A stretch of DNA of 64,000 bases from Macrobrachium rosenbergii (GCF_040412425.1 NC_089756.1:9253726-9317725), one strand, 5' to 3'. Counted from the stretch's first letter, positions 11,870 to 24,414 are shown. Translations and numbers: made by a program. Notes: generated by a model from the sequence alone, not told the origin.

Positions 11870-12360
11870 ATGCATGAGGGCGTGGAATTTGTCAATTCGT
11901 GGGGCGTGGAATTTGTGGCGCACAGGATGTGGGTGGATGGGCATGCACCTGAGGCTGATGGAGGTGGATGGGCGTCCACGTGGGACATGGAAGTGGAGGA
12001 CGTCATGTGGGACATGGAATTGGAGGACGTCACGTGGGACGTGAATGGACGTCACGTTGGACATGGATGGACGTCATGAAGGACGTGAATGGACATCACA
12101 AAGGATGTGGAATTTGAGGACGTCACGTAGGATGTGAATGGATGTCACAAAGGACGAGGAATTGGAATTTTTCCCATAGGACTTGGAAATTGGAATTTGT
12201 CTCTTAGGACTTGGAAATTGGATTTGTCCTGTAGGACTTGGAAATTCTGTCTCGTAGGACGTGGAAATTGGATTTGTCCCATAGGACTTGGAAATTGGAT
12301 TTCGTCCCGTAGGACTTGGAAATTCCGTCTCGTAGGACGTGGAAATTGGATTTGTCCTGT
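11870..12360. repeat. 27-bp minisatellite, copy 2
   Basis: The same two blocks as at 6930-7600, but shorter: GACGTCA-CGTGGGAC units at about 11970-12160, then GGACTTGGAAATTGGATTTG units at about 12160-12360. Its presence next to the second gag copy shows that the minisatellite travels with the element. Confidence 0.85.
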
Positions 12361-12412
12361 GTCTCTGGCTAATTGCAAAGATCTTCCTGTCCAAGCTCCT
12401 TTTAAGGCAACC
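12361..12412 (-). mobile_element. LTR remnant joined to Penelope-like fragment
   Basis: About 50 bp (GTCTCTGGCTAATTGCAAAG... through AAGGCAACCACCAAGG) equal to 9184-9240. The LTR-to-Penelope junction is therefore the same as in copy A, while the rest of the LTR and leader is deleted. Confidence 0.65.
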
Positions 12413-12936
12413 ACCAAGGTAGGGGCCCCAATGTCGACAAATCCACTTACCTTGGGTAGTTTGTTTAAATTTAAAGATAAACTTGACCCTCTGATGACCT
12501 CATGTGTTGTGTACAAGTTCAATTGCCCTAGATGTAATCTAGGGACCTACATGGGATCCACACAGAGGTTACTAAGGGTCAGAATTGATTCCCATAAGGG
12601 CGTTAGCTATCGAACTGGTAGCAAACTTGCTAGTCCTGAATTCTCAACATCAGGCAACACGCCAATAAGTAACAAACACAACATACAATACAAAGATTTT
12701 GAAATATTGGGACGGGCACCGAATGGCAAACTACTGACAATCCAGGAATCCTTGTTTATTAAACAACTTGTTCCCCAATTGAACACACAGTCTTCCTCGA
12801 CAACTCTTTACCTTATGTGAGCTGTTGCCTTTTGTCGTCTCTGGTTTGTTCCTTCTGACTTTCGTCCTTCTTCCTCTCTTAATGGTTGGTCCTGCTACAA
12901 CTAGTTTTTAATTTTGCTATATATAATGTATTATGT
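12413..12936 (+). pseudogene. Penelope-like GIY-YIG C-terminus (copy B), split by the DIRS-like element
   Basis: Near-identical to copy A through SCVVYKFNCPRC, TYMGS, RVRIDSHKG and ESLFIKQLVP. It differs by small indels near 12650 and at the C-terminus. Its 3' tail stops at 12936 and resumes at about 20971, after the DIRS-like element. Confidence 0.85.
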
Positions 12937-13235
12937 CGCTTTTCTGAGTTCAGTCCCGTGTCAGCTGGTGAAATTCCATTATAGCACGAATTTCTAGGTA
13001 TAACAATGCTAGATATACCAGAGAAAAAGAGCTTTCAGAAGCTTCAAGTTACTACCCCAGTCGGCGTCTTCTAGGAAGAGGCGTCGGTATAAAGAAGGGT
13101 GGTGAAATATCACTGCCACGACCTACTCGAAAGATCTCTCTACCAAAATCCCCGGAACAGAAGCGGTGAGCGTTGCAGCCCCACTCAGCTTTTCCGCCAG
13201 GGCAGCGAGCATGGCGCCACCTGCCGCATTCCATT
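12937..13235. repeat. Left inverted terminal repeat of the DIRS-like element
   Basis: Its reverse complement matches 20655-20970: shared blocks include TATATCTAGCATTGTTATAC, GAAAGCTCTTTTTCTCTGGT, GTGATATTTCAC and GGAGAGATCTTTC-like segments. Overall divergence is moderate, with the outer 80 bases best conserved. Confidence 0.85.
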
Positions 13236-14650
13236 TTCTAGCACGTGACCGCATCCGTTTCTTTTGTGTGCTCGTCTCTCTTATTTGGATTTTTTTCTGC
13301 ATCTACGATGGCATCGAGCAGCTTTACCATCTCTAAGTTAAGTACCATCTTCTTGTGGGGTTTTGTTCTATTTTTTGGCTGTTTTGGTCGTATTTTTTTC
13401 ATAAATATTGAGATCTTATTATGGCCTTACGGCGTCCCCATCAACCATGTCGACCGCGAGTGACTCCCTCTGTTCTTTTCGTTGGAGTTGTCTCCTAAAT
13501 GCGTTATAGATAGATTTTGACCCTTGGTTCCCTTCCTGGTAGTTTCTGCAGTGGCTCCCCCTTACATTTCGATGCCCATTTCATTATTGTCTGGCCTTTG
13601 TTAGGAGTGATGCCCGTCAAGTACACAGGTTGGGTTCCTTTTTTATTTTGGTCTCAAGTAGGCTAATTATTTTATGCAGAATGGTCCTCTCTTTTTTTAT
13701 TTTTAGTTTATTTATTTTATTTGTTTTAATTTTGTTGTTTACCTCTGGGTGTGCTTGGCTTGGCCTCAGATCTAACACTTCAGTGAGCTCACATCCCTAT
13801 TGAGCACATTTGGTTCCTAATCCTTTATATGTGATGGTATTTTGTAGTGTAGGCTTGTTGCTTCCCTCCTTGCCCATAGGTGTGGAGATCAGGTTGAGGA
13901 GTTTTGGTTTTCTGTTCCTCCGGGGTCGTTTTTCGGTGGAGCAGGGAGTAAGGCCCCTTAGTTCTCTTCCTCCATTTGGGGGAATCGAGTTCTTTGGATG
14001 TGTTTCCTCTAGGCTAGTCGCCTCCTTGCCCCCACTAGGTCGGTTGGCTCGGCACAAAATTTCTCTTTGTGCTTACTCCTCCCTTTACCACTCCTCCCTC
14101 TTTCCTAGCCTATACTAGGTTGGAGTCCATAATGAAACTTACGCCTAGGAAAAGAAATCGGGCTTAGTTTTACGTAGCTGGTAATAAACTACCCTTCAAG
14201 TTTCATTTTCTTGGAGGGATGGATGCAGTTGAGCGGGTGATATGTTTCTCCCTGTCTCCTGTTCCCTTCCTGGTAGCCTACTTCTCTCCCCTACTCCACC
14301 CCCTCCCCCCCCCAGCCTTGCTCTACTCGTGCGGGTGACGCTAGATGGCGTTTTCTCCGAGTTCAGGGACTCCTCCTATTGGTAGAGGATTCGCTCCCTC
14401 CATACCGTCTAACCAGCTGTGTTGGGGTTGGTGGTTTTGTTTGCTCGAGCGATGTTCGAGTCATATCCCATACCTCTCGTCTCCCCGTCAGTTCTGCGTA
14501 GATAGGGTAAATATATTGCTCAGCCTTATGTTATGAACATCACGAGCACTATGCCAAATCTTGTTTCTCCGGCCCAGGAAGTAAGAGCCAGAAGGTTTTA
14601 CATCATGTAAGAGGGCGGACCCCTCCGGTCTCGAATTATTTACAAATCAC

Positions 14651-14688
<38 letters not shown>

Positions 14689-15270
14689 TTTATTAATTTT
14701 AGATAAATCTGTTTATCTACAGAATGCAGCTCCTTTATTTATTTGCTCAGTAGGCGGTCCTACACCGGGGCTCCGCCCGTTATTTTCTGGCAGCCCTTAT
14801 GGTTAGTTCCTGGTTTCTCGTTCCTTCATTCCCAGGTCCTCCGGAGTCTGGCGAACTTACCTTCCACTCTGTGCATTTTAGAGCTTATTGGCCCAGTTTA
14901 TGATAAGGGTTCTTCTCCACTTGAATCTTCGGTTGTAGTTGAGATTTCTGGCCTTGCCCATTTAGATTGCTTAGGGTGGGAGGTTCATCCCACTCTGCTT
15001 ACAGACTGTTAGCTGTGAGGGCACCGAGTGTACGCCTCCTTCAACAACCCTACTGACACGTAGTATGCGGATTGCTGACTTGGCGACCTGGTTGTTTAGC
15101 TTTCCCCGATGATTGTGAGGTTGCTTTTGCTCTCTGCAACCGTCAGGATGTCATTAAATGACAGTCTTTTCTCTTGCGTTTGTGCTCCTCTGTGTAATGT
15201 ATGTTGTTTGTAGGGTTCCAGTCCTGACTTTTTCGTTCTTGGCTAATTGTTGGTTTCACTTACAGGCGAA
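13236..15270 (+). other. 5' non-coding region of the DIRS-like element
   Basis: T-rich sequence with no recognisable protein. It contains an (ATT)n run at about 14653-14690 and a C-run near 14307. Short open frames here resemble nothing I know. Confidence 0.5.
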
Positions 15271-17225
15271 TGACTTCCAAAGTCTGCCTTGGGAATCCTC
15301 GGGCCTGGGTGGCTGGAGTTCGGCAGGAATGTTCCGTCGAAGCCCTCGTCTCGGCGCCAGGTTGAGGACACTTTACCCGGCGCATGGGTGGCAGCCGCAG
15401 TGCCACAGAAAGGTCACACCACCCCAATCATCCAGCAAATCCGGGATGGGCCCAGCCACCCCAAGTGGATATCCTCTGCGCTGAGGTCTCGGAGGATGTA
15501 GCCGCCTTGGATCTCAACCTGGAACCAATGAATACAGAGCAGGACGGTGGTAAGTGGTGAGTAAGTGAGGTTGTTGAAGTGGGCCCCCTCTGTTTGACTC
15601 CCCTGTTATCCGTATCTTCCCTTTTGCAGGTTTTGTGATCTTCCTCCTTGGTGATAGGCTCCGTCTGCTATCCCAAGTTGAACTTCATGGAAGAGCGGAG
15701 CTACAGAATCCTCGACTTCCCGAGAAGGCATCGCCCTTCCCGTCGAAGCTAGGTTTCAGGGCCTGTGGCCTCCGGAATAGTCTGGTTCCTCAGCAGCGCA
15801 GTAGGGCTGCAAACCAAGCCCTCCTCCGCCAGCCCCTGCTTTGATGCAGAGGCTTTGCCAATCAACTTTATAAAAGGACACAGGACCTAGATTTAGATTT
15901 GACAGATAGCTGAGAAGTTGGCCAGTCATGATAACATACTGGCAGGTATAGCTCGCCCACCCCCAGCGAACCACAGTATGTTATCGACACTCGCGGACCT
16001 TCCGCCCGTTCGTGCTCCGGTAACCCTTGGTAACCGCTCCGGACCATCCAACATGATGGCAAACTTACAGTGGAAGGGATGTAGCGCAGCGAGGCGGTTG
16101 GAGGGTGAGTTCTTCCCCCAGTCTCTTGCCTTGCCCCCTTACCCCCAGGCTTCGTAGAGGCTCACAGAGGAAGCTTGGATTCAGTCAGACAGGTTCCTAG
16201 GGGACTGTCATCGTCCCTAGGGACCAAAGCTCCAGTCGGCTCTCCTGCGCACTCTGTGGAGTGGCGAGGCAGAAGCTGCAGTTGACCCCCTTTCAAGGGC
16301 AGCACACGATGTTCACCCTGGGAAGACCTACCCACCCCTTGCTTGGACAAAATTAAGCTCTGGCTACGGCCGAGCATGCCGATGGTAATCCGTTACCACA
16401 GTTAAGGAAACAGACCCTACTTCCTGGTATTCCCAGGAAATGTGAGTTCCTGGGTGGAGCGCCCGTCCACTCACTGTCGGAAGCTGGACCCCTTCTGCGG
16501 CTTCCGCAATTCAGTGAGCAGCTCCCAAGCTGCGAATCCTTATTGAAGGCGGAGTTTGAGGCGGACTAAGTTAGCCGGTCCTTGAGCTCTGGCACCCTTG
16601 CCACAGAAGCTTCTGCCGTCTCCTGCTCGGGCCAGAATATTCTTCCAGTTTTGGCCAAGTCCTGCATGTGACTTCCAGTGCGGACTTGCACGAGTTTATC
16701 ATGGCCAGACTGGAATGTAGGAAGTTCATCTTCGCCGATGCTACTATCCGCCCACAGGCCTAACAAGCTCGTTAAAAGCTCGATCTAAGGACCTAACCTC
16801 TTCCCTGAGGAGGTCACAAGCGTTATGGCCGAGCTACGGGCAATCAGGTCTGCGCTCGCTGGGGCATTTCTGCCCTATAAGCGCCAAGACCCCAGAATCG
16901 GCCAGCCCCCAGGCGAGAGAGGAGGCAAACGCTGGGAGAATAAAAATTTACCATCAGGCGGTAGTCCAAGCCGTCGGTCTCGGCAGTAGCCCAGCCTTCT
17001 ACCTCCAAGGCTCACCCCCAACAATATGTGCTGGTCCAACCAGCTGCACCCTCTTACGTGGCTTCTCCAGCGTACAACCCCACATATGAGGGCCGTGGAT
17101 ACTTTCACGGCCTTAATAGGGTTGCAAGAGGAGGAAGAGGCAAAGTCCCTCATAGAGGAAAGCCCAACACCACCCCAAGAGGAAGACCTGGACGTGGTAG
17201 GGGGAATAAACCGCTCCCTCCCTGA
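15270..17225 (+). pseudogene. DIRS-like gag (ORF1) relic
   Basis: Fragments in several frames. An early part near 15289-15501 includes QVEDTLPGAWVAAAVPQKGH. A middle part near 16700 reads MARLECRKFIFADATIRP. The C-terminal part (about 17010-17225) is Gly/Arg-rich, with NPTYEGRGYFHGLNRVARGG and PRGRPGRGRGNK, suited to nucleic-acid binding. The position directly upstream of RT fits gag. Many stops make the precise limits uncertain. Confidence 0.5.
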
Positions 17226-17289
17226 AAGCCAGGCAGGTGAGTCGCCTGTATTGGTTCAGGGACCAATGGACCTTCAGCCTTAGGCACAC

Positions 17290-18960
17290 AACGCGTGTGT
17301 CAAAGGACTGGGGTGGAGCTGGATCAAGAAACCCTCCTCCTCCTAACCAGAGATTTTACCAGCCACCCACATCAATCCTACAAGTTACATGTAAATTGCT
17401 CAACAAACGAGCAATAAAGAAAGTAAGGCACCTAAAGTTTCAAAGTGGGTTATTCACTGTTCAAAAGGCTTTCAGTCAGCAAAAGTGATCCTGGATCATG
17501 GCGTCTAAATCTCTACCATAAATGCGAAACAAATTTCGCGTACTTACGGTAAAAACTCAGGGTACAGACTCTACTTCGGCGTGGGTGAAATGCCACCTCT
17601 GCGATCTTTCAGGCGCTTATTATCCGTCGATGCGTGAACTTCTCTCCAGTTCCGGTTTCCAGACTCGGGAATCAAGCCTACTCCTTCGGGGTCATGCCCT
17701 TCGGTCTGAACATTGCGCCCAGGGTATTCACCAAGCTGGCGGACACGGTAGTGCAACAACTCCGGTCTCGAGGGATATCCCTAGCAGCGTGCCTAGGCAG
17801 TTGGATAATTTGGGCACAAGCTGTTCCCGGGTGTCAGAGGCTACGTCCATAGTCATCAATTTCCTGGAGTCGCTGGGTTTTCAGCTGAACAGAGAAGTCC
17901 GCCTGACTCCGGTCCCGGTTTCAGTGGCTGGGTCTCAGTGGGATCTGTCCTCTCTGCGTTATCTCTCCGCCTCCCAAGAGAAAGTGGCATCCTCACCAGG
18001 GAGATTCTCAAAAATCCATCGTATCCCGCCGATCCCAAGAAAGAGTCCTTGGGTCTCTTCAATTTGCCTCAGTGACAGACCTGCTCTTAAAAGCGAAATT
18101 AAAAGACATAAACAGAGTGTGGCGGAGTCGAGCAAATGTCAAGCTCAGAGACAAGGTCTCCTCTATCCCTCGAATCTTAAAGACAAGACTGCGGCCTTGG
18201 ACCACAGTCAGAGGCCTGTCCAAAACAGTTCATGTTTCCCCTCGGCACCTAGTTGTCCACACAGAGCGCTTCCCCTAAAAGCGGCTGGAGATTCACAAAA
18301 CAGAAAGTACAAGGAAGAACGTGGTCACAATGTTCCAGCAGTTCCATATAAACTCCCTGGAAGCTATGGCGGTCTTTCCTAACTCTGAAGAAAATCCGCC
18401 CCCAACTTGATTCATATCAGGGCTGGTGTTGGACAACTGAGCGCAGTGGTAGTTCATTGCATCAGCCAGGGCGCTCCAAATCGGGTCGAGTAAAACCAGT
18501 ATTAGTTTGCTATCTTCTCCCTGGCGAACAAGCCTGCGGCTGGCACCTGTCCCGGCCACCCACTGGCAGTGCGGGCGTGAGTGGCGGATTCCTGTCAGGG
18601 CTACCCACGTTGGAGGCGGTGGTCCCTGGACATGGAATCTTTCAAATGGATTTGCCGCCGGGTTCCGGGCCTCCAGAAGTGGATCTGTTAGCAGCAGGAG
18701 AGCAACTGGCTCCTGTTACGTGGCCCCCAACCTGGACCCTCAGGCGTTCGCCACAGGCAGCAATGACAGTAGATTGGAACAATTGGGAGGAATTTATCTA
18801 TTTCCCTCCAATAAATTTACTATGAAGAGTATTACACAAACTCAGGACATTAAAGGTCAAGCCAGCCCTAGCCCCCTACTGGCGAAGGCAATTGGTTCCT
18901 CTCCTTCAGGAACTGGGATTACAGATCTTCGGATTTAAGCCCATTCTGACCCAGACAGTA
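17290..18960 (+). pseudogene. DIRS-like reverse transcriptase and RNase H relic
   Basis: Starts with LLNKRAIKKVRHLKFQSGLF (17396-17455). The core at about 17660-17820 reads QAYSFGVMPFGLNIAPRVFT, then ADTVVQQLRSRGISLAACLG and SWIIW. The family catalytic box YLDD is C-L-G-S here (17790-17801), so both catalytic Asp residues are lost. Next come NFLESLGFQLNRE (about 17860), a WDLSSLRYLS segment, LLLKAKLKDINRVWRSRANV (about 18080) and the RNase H start VVHT (about 18255). Near the end VDLLAAGEQ, VAPNLDP and MTVDWNNWEE (about 18675-18790) match the region after RNase H in DIRS elements. At least four frame changes. Confidence 0.82.
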
Positions 18961-18999
18961 CAAACCAAGACTGTGTCCAGCTTCCTCAAATTCAGAATG

Positions 19000-19960
19000 C
19001 CCTAGTTTTTATGGACTTTATAAAATTTGCAGCCAAAAAGGAGCAGCATTGACCTATCAACACTCTGTTTTAGAATCAGATAAAAAGAGATTCTACTCTT
19101 AGACAGTATGACTCAGCAGTCAAAATTAGCCTCCTTCCTAAAGCATCTGAAGCCAAAATCGTGACTAATTTAGGGTTTCCTTCTTTCTAGGTCACTGTTT
19201 GAAAAAGGTCTTGCTCAGCCACTATTACCACAGTCAAAGTCACCATTGAAGAGAAGTATTTCTTTTCACGGCTTCAAATCGACCTTACAGATTCCTGTTT
19301 CGTCCATCCCCAGAGCATGCATTTCGTCTGAGATGATATCACGCCCACATTCTATTCACGTGGTTTCTCAATGACGTCCTTAAGTTAGCATCAGAGTTGG
19401 ATAACTTTCATTGCTCTTATCAGGATCTGTTAAGGAAGACCTTATTTTTGATTAAGCAGCTGGGTGCTAGAATCTCCAGAGTATGCGGCTCTCGCTAGAA
19501 GGTGATAATTTGTAAACACTGCTCCGTCTGGAGAGGTCCTCCTTTCCCTGACCTAGATTTTAGCTAGAGCAGACCCACAGGACAGGTGGTCTCCTTGGAA
19601 GGTGGTGCCTTCCTCCAAGACCAGTCTTTATGTCAGTTTATACTTAAATCTTACCTTTTAAGAACTCCTGATGAAGTCAGTTACCTCTTTTCATCGGGAG
19701 AAAGGTGGTACTCTTTCATTGAATGCTATAAGACAACAAATTCTGTATTTCATTAAACAGGCCTTGATTCAGTTCTAAAGGTTGTGATATTCGAGCAGTT
19801 GCTACTTCTATTAATTACTTTCATAATATGGACTTCTCAGAGTTATCTAAATTTACAGATTGGAAATCACCTCTAGTGTTTAAACGCCACTATTTGGAAG
19901 CTAAGCTCGAAGCCCTGAAATACTCTACCATAGCAGTGGGAAGTGTCATCTCCCCACCTT
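19000..19960 (+). pseudogene. DIRS-like tyrosine recombinase relic
   Basis: This enzyme integrates the circular DIRS DNA. Visible pieces are YQDLLRKTLFLIKQLGARIS with the first catalytic Arg (AGA, 19469-19471), a VSLEGGAFLQDQSLC stretch (about 19590-19640), NAIRQQILYFIKQ (about 19720-19760) and DIRAVATSINYFHNMDFSEL with the second Arg (CGA, 19792-19794). FKRHY then supplies the nucleophilic Tyr (TAT, 19891-19893). The residue three before the second Arg, normally His, reads as Cys next to an apparent indel. The C-terminus reads AVGSVISPP and then stops near 19960. Stops and frame shifts are scattered throughout. Confidence 0.8.
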
Positions 19961-20507
19961 AACTAATCATATCCTTATCCTTTCCTTTTCCCCCCCGCCC
20001 GCCTGCCTCATTTACTTCTCTGCTTATTCTCCTGGTTGATTATGCCTCTGCCTGGCTCCTCATGTTGATGTATCTTGTATCTACTGATGGAAAAGTGTAA
20101 TCTGACATGCCATGATTGTTTTTCTTATGGGGTGACTGGACGGTTTTATTTGGCTCACGTACCCCAGATATATGTATATGTTAATTTTCATTGATCTTGT
20201 CTCTTACGTGTTTAGCCTAAGTTTACGTGTATAGTATTAAGGTTGTATTTGCATTATCTTGTGCACATTTCATGTTTCACCTAGCTTTAAGTAATTTTAA
20301 GATTTTGGGACTTTCCCCGTCATTACCGGGGACCTCCTTGTTTCATAGTGCACAGTATTAAGTTTTTGATGGCCTCTCCACCATCGTTTTGCTACATGGA
20401 AGAGTTTACTTGATTAAAATTATTTTCGTAAATTTTTGGCCTTTTTCTTCAGATTACCCCCCCTTTTTTCCTTGTAGTTACAGCCTTGGCATGATTCTCT
20501 ATTACTA
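19961..20507 (+). other. 3' non-coding region of the DIRS-like element
   Basis: T-rich stretch between the recombinase stop and the internal complementary region; no features recognised. Confidence 0.55.
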
Positions 20508-20578
20508 TTTCACCGGCTGACACGGGACTGGACTCAGAAAAGGGATTTTGATGAGAAAAATCTGGCTGAGGAAGGTCC
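20508..20578. repeat. Internal complementary region (ICR) of the DIRS-like element
   Basis: Two adjoining parts. 20508-20545 (TTTCACCGGCTGACACGGGA...) is the complement of the left outer end (12937-12973) with about three mismatches. 20541-20578 (AGGGATTTTGATGAG...CTGAGGAAGGTCC) is the complement of the right outer end (about 20925-20966). They overlap at the AAAAGGG joint. This is the arrangement DIRS elements use to template circle closure. Confidence 0.85.
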
Positions 20579-20654
20579 GATGTCCTGATGACTCCCTCCC
20601 TGGATCACTGGTACTCCCCTACTTACATGCCAAGTCTGGGGTTAGTGCTATGGA

Positions 20655-20970
20655 ATGAGGTAGGTGGCTGGTGTGCCGTCCTGGCGGGTGTTAGTCACGA
20701 GCTGTAACGGCTCCACCGCTCTGTTCGAGAGGATTTTGGTAGGAGAGATCTTTCCAGTAGGTTTCCGTGGTAGTGATATTTCACTCACCTTCTTTTATAC
20801 CGGCGCCTTCCTAGAAGGCGCTCGACTGAAGTGTGTTAGCTTTCCTGAAAGCTCTTTTTCTCTGGTATATCTAGCATTGTTATACCTAGAAATTAGGTGC
20901 TATAATGGAATTTCACCAGCTGACGGGACCTTCCTCAGAAATAGATTTTCCTTTGTCAAAATCCCTTTAT
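20655..20970. repeat. Right inverted terminal repeat of the DIRS-like element
   Basis: Inverted relative to 12937-13235. The last bases TGTCAAAATCCCTTTA extend beyond the homology with the left repeat, but they are represented in the internal complementary region, as expected for a true end. Confidence 0.82.
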
Positions 20971-21142
20971 TTGTATTTAGGACTTTTAGTGTTAATTTGT
21001 GTTTTTATCTTTATAGCTTAGTAAACAACTGTGTTTGAAACGTTTGCAGTAAATGTATTTTATGGACCACCTGAGATGTACTTCCTCCTTCAACACGTCT
21101 TCTATTGTTGAGTTAACTAGTAACCACCTACATCTTAGAATG

Positions 21143-21143
<1 letters not shown>
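20971..21143 (+). mobile_element. Resumed Penelope-like 3' tail, then unassigned
   Basis: 20971-21015 (TTGTATTTAGGACTTTTAG...TTTTTATCTTTA) continues the tail interrupted at 12936; compare 9755-9802. From about 21016 to the TA run nothing is recognised. Confidence 0.65.

Positions 21144-21227
<84 letters not shown>
21144..21227. repeat. (TA)n microsatellite
   Basis: Uninterrupted TA run abutting the terminal-inverted-repeat element at 21228. Confidence 0.97.
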
Positions 21228-21230
<3 letters not shown>

Positions 21231-21474
21231 GCGGTCCCAGTTACTTGGCGATCCTGTTTTATGGCGATCGTCTAGCGTCGAAAATCGCCGATTTCCGATT
21301 ATCGGCGCCAATAATTGGGTATTGGCGCCGATACATACCTAACAGAGGCGCTGATAAGCGAAAATCGGCCGATAAGCCCTGAAAATCGCCAAAAAAGCCC
21401 CGAAAATCGCCGATTTTCAGTTATCATCACACCCTCAGAACGGAACCCCGCCGATAACCAGGGACTGTCTGCAT
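21228..21474. mobile_element. Short TIR element in (TA)n, family 1 copy a
   Basis: Left end CAGGCGGTCCCAGTTACTTG and right end, complemented, CAGACAGTCCCTGGTTATCG. The interior repeats words such as AAAATCGCCGATTT and GGCGCC and is nearly self-complementary. There is no coding sequence, and TA runs lie on both sides. Looks like a MITE. Confidence 0.7.
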
Positions 21475-21569
21475 ATTATATATATATATATATATATGTT
21501 TCCTTTAGGATTCATATGTATACATGAATATATATGTACCATGTTTTATATATGTACTGTATATGTATA

Positions 21570-22294
<725 letters not shown>

Positions 22295-22404
22295 TATATA
22301 ATATATGTGTGTGTACATATATAATATATATATATATATATAAATATATACTGTATATATATATATAATATATATATGCACATATATATATGTTATATAT
22401 ACAC

Positions 22405-22748
22405 AGGCAGTCCCCGGTTTATGACGGGTCCGGCTTAGCGTTCGGGATTCACTTGGCTTTTCAAATATATTCATCAGAAATTGTTCCCGAGTTCCTGACG
22501 CATGTTCAGGGTTGTGTGGCGCCAAATACGCCCGATCCGGCCGGAAGAAATATGGCTCCAAAACAGCAGAACAATCAAAATTTAGGCTTTTTTGATGAAA
22601 ACTCAATAAAAATGCAGTTTAGCGTTTTCAATACACCCAAAGCATTAAAAAGTAAAAGGTTTCTTAGGATTTTTGCGATTTTCGACGATTTTTGGTTTAC
22701 AACGATTTTCAGTTTCTGACTAGCGATTGTAAAGCAGGAACTGCCTAT
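22405..22748. mobile_element. Short TIR element in (TA)n, family 3 (forward)
   Basis: Starts CAGGCAGTCCCCGGTTTATG; its end complements to TAGGCAGTTCCTGCTTTACA. The interior includes AAATATATTCATCAGAAATT, GAAGAAATATGG and AAAACTCAATAA. The same sequence recurs inverted at 29363-29698. Confidence 0.75.
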
Positions 22749-22782
22749 ATCTGTATATATATATTATATATGTGTGTGTACA

Positions 22783-22870
<88 letters not shown>
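22745..22870. repeat. (TA)n/(TG)n compound microsatellite
   Basis: Mixed TATA and TGTG runs, ending TGTGTGTGTGTG at 22870. Confidence 0.95.
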
Positions 22871-23894
22871 ACAAAATTGCTGATGTCTGATCTTCAAATT
22901 AAACCTGGTATATAAGTGCTTGATATTTGATTACCAAACTTACCATTTATCCTACAACAGCCAGACACCTGAACCCTCATCACACATACAGAAACGACTG
23001 ATTTCTCTAAAGGCAACAGTGATCCCTTATAAAACTTATCAATCATGAAAAGCAGAATAAGTTCATTAAAACAGGTGTGAGAGTAAAATCAAGGGCATCA
23101 CTCAATAACTTTATAAAGTCTTAAAGTATTTTGATTTCCTAGTTTCAAGCTCACTTCAATTACTTGAAGGAAAACATCTCACTTACCACTCTATATTTTA
23201 ATTCAAATAAAAATTCATGGTGGGTCAATAAATGAAACTGATATAACAATTTTAAATACAAAAATTTATTTCTAAATTCAAAGATTATACATGATATTAA
23301 CAGTCTCAGGGAAATTTATTATTACTTTAAAACAAAACAAAATTGGATTAAATCTGAATTAATCATCAGTCATAACTAAATCAGAAATTAATTTATTAAT
23401 TCATCAAAAAAATTATTCAAGTAAAATTTAAATTGTTAAGTAACAAAATTTGATTGAAAGGAAATACAAGTAAATTAATTCCCAAGTGTTAAACAAAATA
23501 AGGCAATTAAATCAATCAAACAAAAATGTGGATACAAAAGACACAGAAATATACCCTGCAAAAAAGTAAATATCAGTAATGTAAACCCAAGCATTGAGGC
23601 AATATGGCTACACACCACATGAGCCTATATATGAAACTCTTCAAAGATGAAGCATAAAACATACAACATGAAAAAGTATTAAAAAAGGGAAAAAATGGAA
23701 TAATTTCATATAATCACTGTAAATATTATTTTTAGTACTAAAAACCAATAATTATGTTACAATGCACCTTGGACCGTTATGTACTGTTCAGATGACTCCA
23801 GACACATTTACAGGAATTAAACTGTTAAAGTAGCTTGAGTGACCCTTGTCTACCAGAGTTATCAGTGCATTACAACAGGACATGCGAGAAGTCC

Positions 23895-23945
<51 letters not shown>

Positions 23946-24414
23946 AGGCGCGAATCACAGCTCCTGCCACGCATGGATAATGGTGCTACTCAATGATCTC
24001 CTCTGTATGGGTGTCTGTATGCATTAAATTTTCCACCCAACAGTGTTCAGTCAAGCCCCGATGGAATCACGTTACTTTAGTAGTCTGTGTATTGACTAAA
24101 CAGGTCATAGAGAACAACCACCTCTGTCTCTCTCCCGCCATGCGATCATATAAACCTTACAGGGTTTAACTACATGACTTTAAACTAACTCTCCTATGGC
24201 ATTTCGCATCTATGAACACAAAACTTACAGTATACAACAATACACACATACACACAACATTAAGGGAGTGCTGCATTATGAAAACCACAGCATAAGACTC
24301 ACTCCCCCAGAAGATCAGTTATCCCGGGTTGAATCAGTGATTCACAATGGGATAAGTAATCTACTAAACACGTTCTCTTACCTGAAATATGCTGTACTTT
24401 AATATTATAGGGTT
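22871..24414. other. AT-rich non-coding stretch; possible 3' LTR side of the second Gypsy-class element
   Basis: Poly-A/T-rich, stop-dense DNA without coding signal. A (GA)n run sits at 23899-23940. On the minus strand it is downstream of the RNase H end of the second Gypsy-class element, so a 3' LTR would be expected here. I could not match it to 27907-29265. Confidence 0.45.
23899..23940. repeat. (GA)n microsatellite
   Basis: GA dinucleotide run of about 42 bp. Confidence 0.95.

Larger units (their letters stand above)
12937..20970 (+). mobile_element. DIRS-like tyrosine-recombinase retrotransposon, about 8.0 kb
   Basis: The element has inverted terminal repeats (12937-13235 and 20655-20970), a gag-like region, RT-RNase H, a tyrosine recombinase and an internal complementary region (20508-20578). 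This is the DIRS-1-like architecture. DIRS elements circularise through the complementary region and integrate by a tyrosine recombinase, not a DDE integrase. The flanks, Penelope 3' tail on both sides, are continuous in the uninterrupted paralogue at 9741-9801, which confirms the ends to within a few bases. No clear target-site duplication is seen, as expected; TGT occurs at both flanks. DIRS1-like elements are known to be widespread in decapods. The coding parts are broken by frameshifts and stops. Confidence 0.87.

Noticed and set aside
17522..18382. A 286-residue plus-strand open frame as a host gene
   Set aside because: It is one of several frames through the decayed DIRS-like RT; parts such as SIVINFLESLGFQLNRE are RT sequence and the rest is out of frame.
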